The translations under genes were made by a program, and so were the position numbers. Positions 5,663 to 6,604 of a stretch of 6,604 nt of DNA are shown here, piece by piece (positions within the stretch are counted from its first letter, which is position 1; each line of letters starts with the position of its first letter). The notes beneath the pieces were generated by a model. It saw nothing but the letters and a program-made list of their open reading frames with translations, was not told the origin of the DNA and made no database searches. The stretch comes from Caldilineae bacterium (GTDB lineage: Bacteria > Chloroflexota > Anaerolineae > J102): positions 1 to 6,604 of the forward strand of contig RFJM01000131.1 of the NCBI GenBank assembly GCA_003694905.1, read 5' to 3'.

Positions 5663-6604
5663 TCACGCCAGGCCGAAGACGCGGTTTGCAGTCTCCTCGG
5701 CCCAGGCCAGGAGGTGTTCGTCCTGCCCCCAGCGTCCGACCATCTGCAGGCCCAGCGGCAAGCCGTTGTCGCCGCGACCGGCGGGAATGGTGACGGCAGG
5801 CAGGCCCAGGTATGTCCAAGGCAGATTCATGATGGGATCGCCGGTAGAGGAAATGCCTGCAGGAGCAGGGCCGGGGGCAGCGGGGGCCAGCCAGATGTCA
5901 ACCTCCCGTTCGGCCATGATGGCCTCGACCTGTTCGCGTAACTGCGCCTGCGCTGCGCGAATATCGTCGACTTCGTCGGCCGGCACCTGTTGCCCCTGCC
6001 GGATCAACTCGGCCGTACGCGGTCGGTACAGAGACTCGTAGCGTGCGAACCAATCGCGATGCTCGTAGGCAAACTCGGCGGCGATCATTCGCCGGTGCTG
6101 GCGATTGATTTCCTCGATATCGGCGAATAGAGGGACTTCTGCGACCCGGTAGCCCGCACTGCGCAGGCTCTCCACCTGCCGGCGAAATGCCTTTAGCCCT
6201 TCGGCCGAGGCCTGCTCCAGATAGGGCCCGACAGGGATGCCAAACGCCGGAGGGCGAGAGGGGTTCGAGGCGTTCCAGCCCTGGACCAGAATGGAAGCGG
6301 CCAGCCGCATGCCGGCCATGTCCTGGGTGAACAAGCCTACGTGGTCGGCAGACCGGGAAAAGAAAATGAGGCCCTCGGGCGAGATGCGATTGTAGGTGGG
6401 TTTGTATCCCACGATGCCGCAGAAAGCCGCGGGACGAATGACCGAGCCGATGGTTTGCGTGCCCAGGGCGAGGGTAGCCATGCCGGCCGCGACCGCGGCG
6501 GCCGAGCCACTGCTGGAACCGCCGGGGGTGTGGTCCAGATGGTGGGGATTACGGGTGGGGCCGGGCTCGAAGTAGGCGAACTCGGTGGTGACCGTTTTGC
6601 CGGC
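5663..6604 (-). CDS. Amidase signature family enzyme, C-terminal part (cut by window edge)
   Basis: This is the last 313 residues of an amidase-signature hydrolase; the gene runs off the right edge. These enzymes cleave amide bonds with a Ser-cisSer-Lys triad. The frame is open through 6604, and the stretch upstream of the internal ATG at 6481 encodes the family signature TPGGSSSGSAAAVAAG, so that ATG is not the start. Counting from the first codon in the window, Ser30 in GGSSSG is the likely bridging cis-serine. Ser54 in GTQTIGSVIRPAAFCG is the likely nucleophile, 24 residues on, as in characterised members such as FAAH. The catalytic lysine should lie upstream, outside the window. The C-terminal NLPWTYLGLPAVTIPAG and LPLGLQMVGRWGQDEHLL segments are also typical, and the C-terminus looks complete. 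No GatB or GatC gene is seen here and the motif uses GSVIRPA rather than the GatA-like GGSIRxPA, so a stand-alone amidase of unknown substrate is preferred. Confidence 0.9.
   Translation of the reverse strand, partial: AGKTVTTEFAYFEPGPTRNPHHLDHTPGGSSSGSAAAVAAGMATLALGTQTIGSVIRPAAFCGIVGYKPTYNRISPEGLIFFSRSADHVGLFTQDMAGMRLAASILVQGWNASNPSRPPAFGIPVGPYLEQASAEGLKAFRRQVESLRSAGYRVAEVPLFADIEEINRQHRRMIAAEFAYEHRDWFARYESLYRPRTAELIRQGQQVPADEVDDIRAAQAQLREQVEAIMAEREVDIWLAPAAPGPAPAGISSTGDPIMNLPWTYLGLPAVTIPAGRGDNGLPLGLQMVGRWGQDEHLLAWAEETANRVFGLA

Noticed and set aside
6479..6481. ATG at 6481 as start of the amidase
   Set aside because: The frame continues upstream to the window edge and encodes the GGSSSG amidase signature, so the true start is outside the window.

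Overview
The window is GC-rich bacterial chromosome, densely coding, with no phage, insertion sequence, CRISPR array or RNA gene that I can see. The best guess for the source is a Chloroflexota bacterium (Anaerolineae or Caldilineae type), or less likely an actinobacterium. The main reason is the trio of histidine phosphatase, DUF3090 protein and SCO1664-family protein. From memory these families are largely restricted to Actinobacteria and Chloroflexota. The Thermus-like aminotransferase and extended -10 promoters also fit. The assignment is inference.

Layout. Positions 1-145 hold a leader with an extended -10 promoter. On the + strand, 146-2042 carry a two-gene unit: a GalU-type nucleotidyltransferase, then a GHMP kinase that overlaps it by about 17 bases. 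The kinase most resembles glucuronokinase, so the pair looks like a phosphorylate-then-uridylylate route from a free sugar or uronic acid to a UDP-sugar. Positions 2043-2174 separate convergent genes and hold two perfect 9-bp hairpins, probably a shared termination zone.

All genes from 2175 to the right edge are on the - strand. Read in transcription order from the right edge they are: an amidase-signature enzyme cut by the window end (5663-6604); a class I PLP aminotransferase (4376-5545) followed by a strong 14-bp hairpin; then, after a new promoter near 4232-4240, the conserved trio of histidine phosphatase (3532-4173), DUF3090 protein (2927-3457) and SCO1664-family kinase-like protein (2175-2930). 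The last two share an ATGA overlap.

The most interesting content is the trio, a conserved but functionally unassigned cluster pairing a phosphatase fold, a kinase-like fold with intact active-site residues, and a protein with a probable zinc site. Second is the glucuronokinase-like/GalU pair. The aminotransferase and amidase are ordinary housekeeping or catabolic enzymes with no obvious link to the trio.
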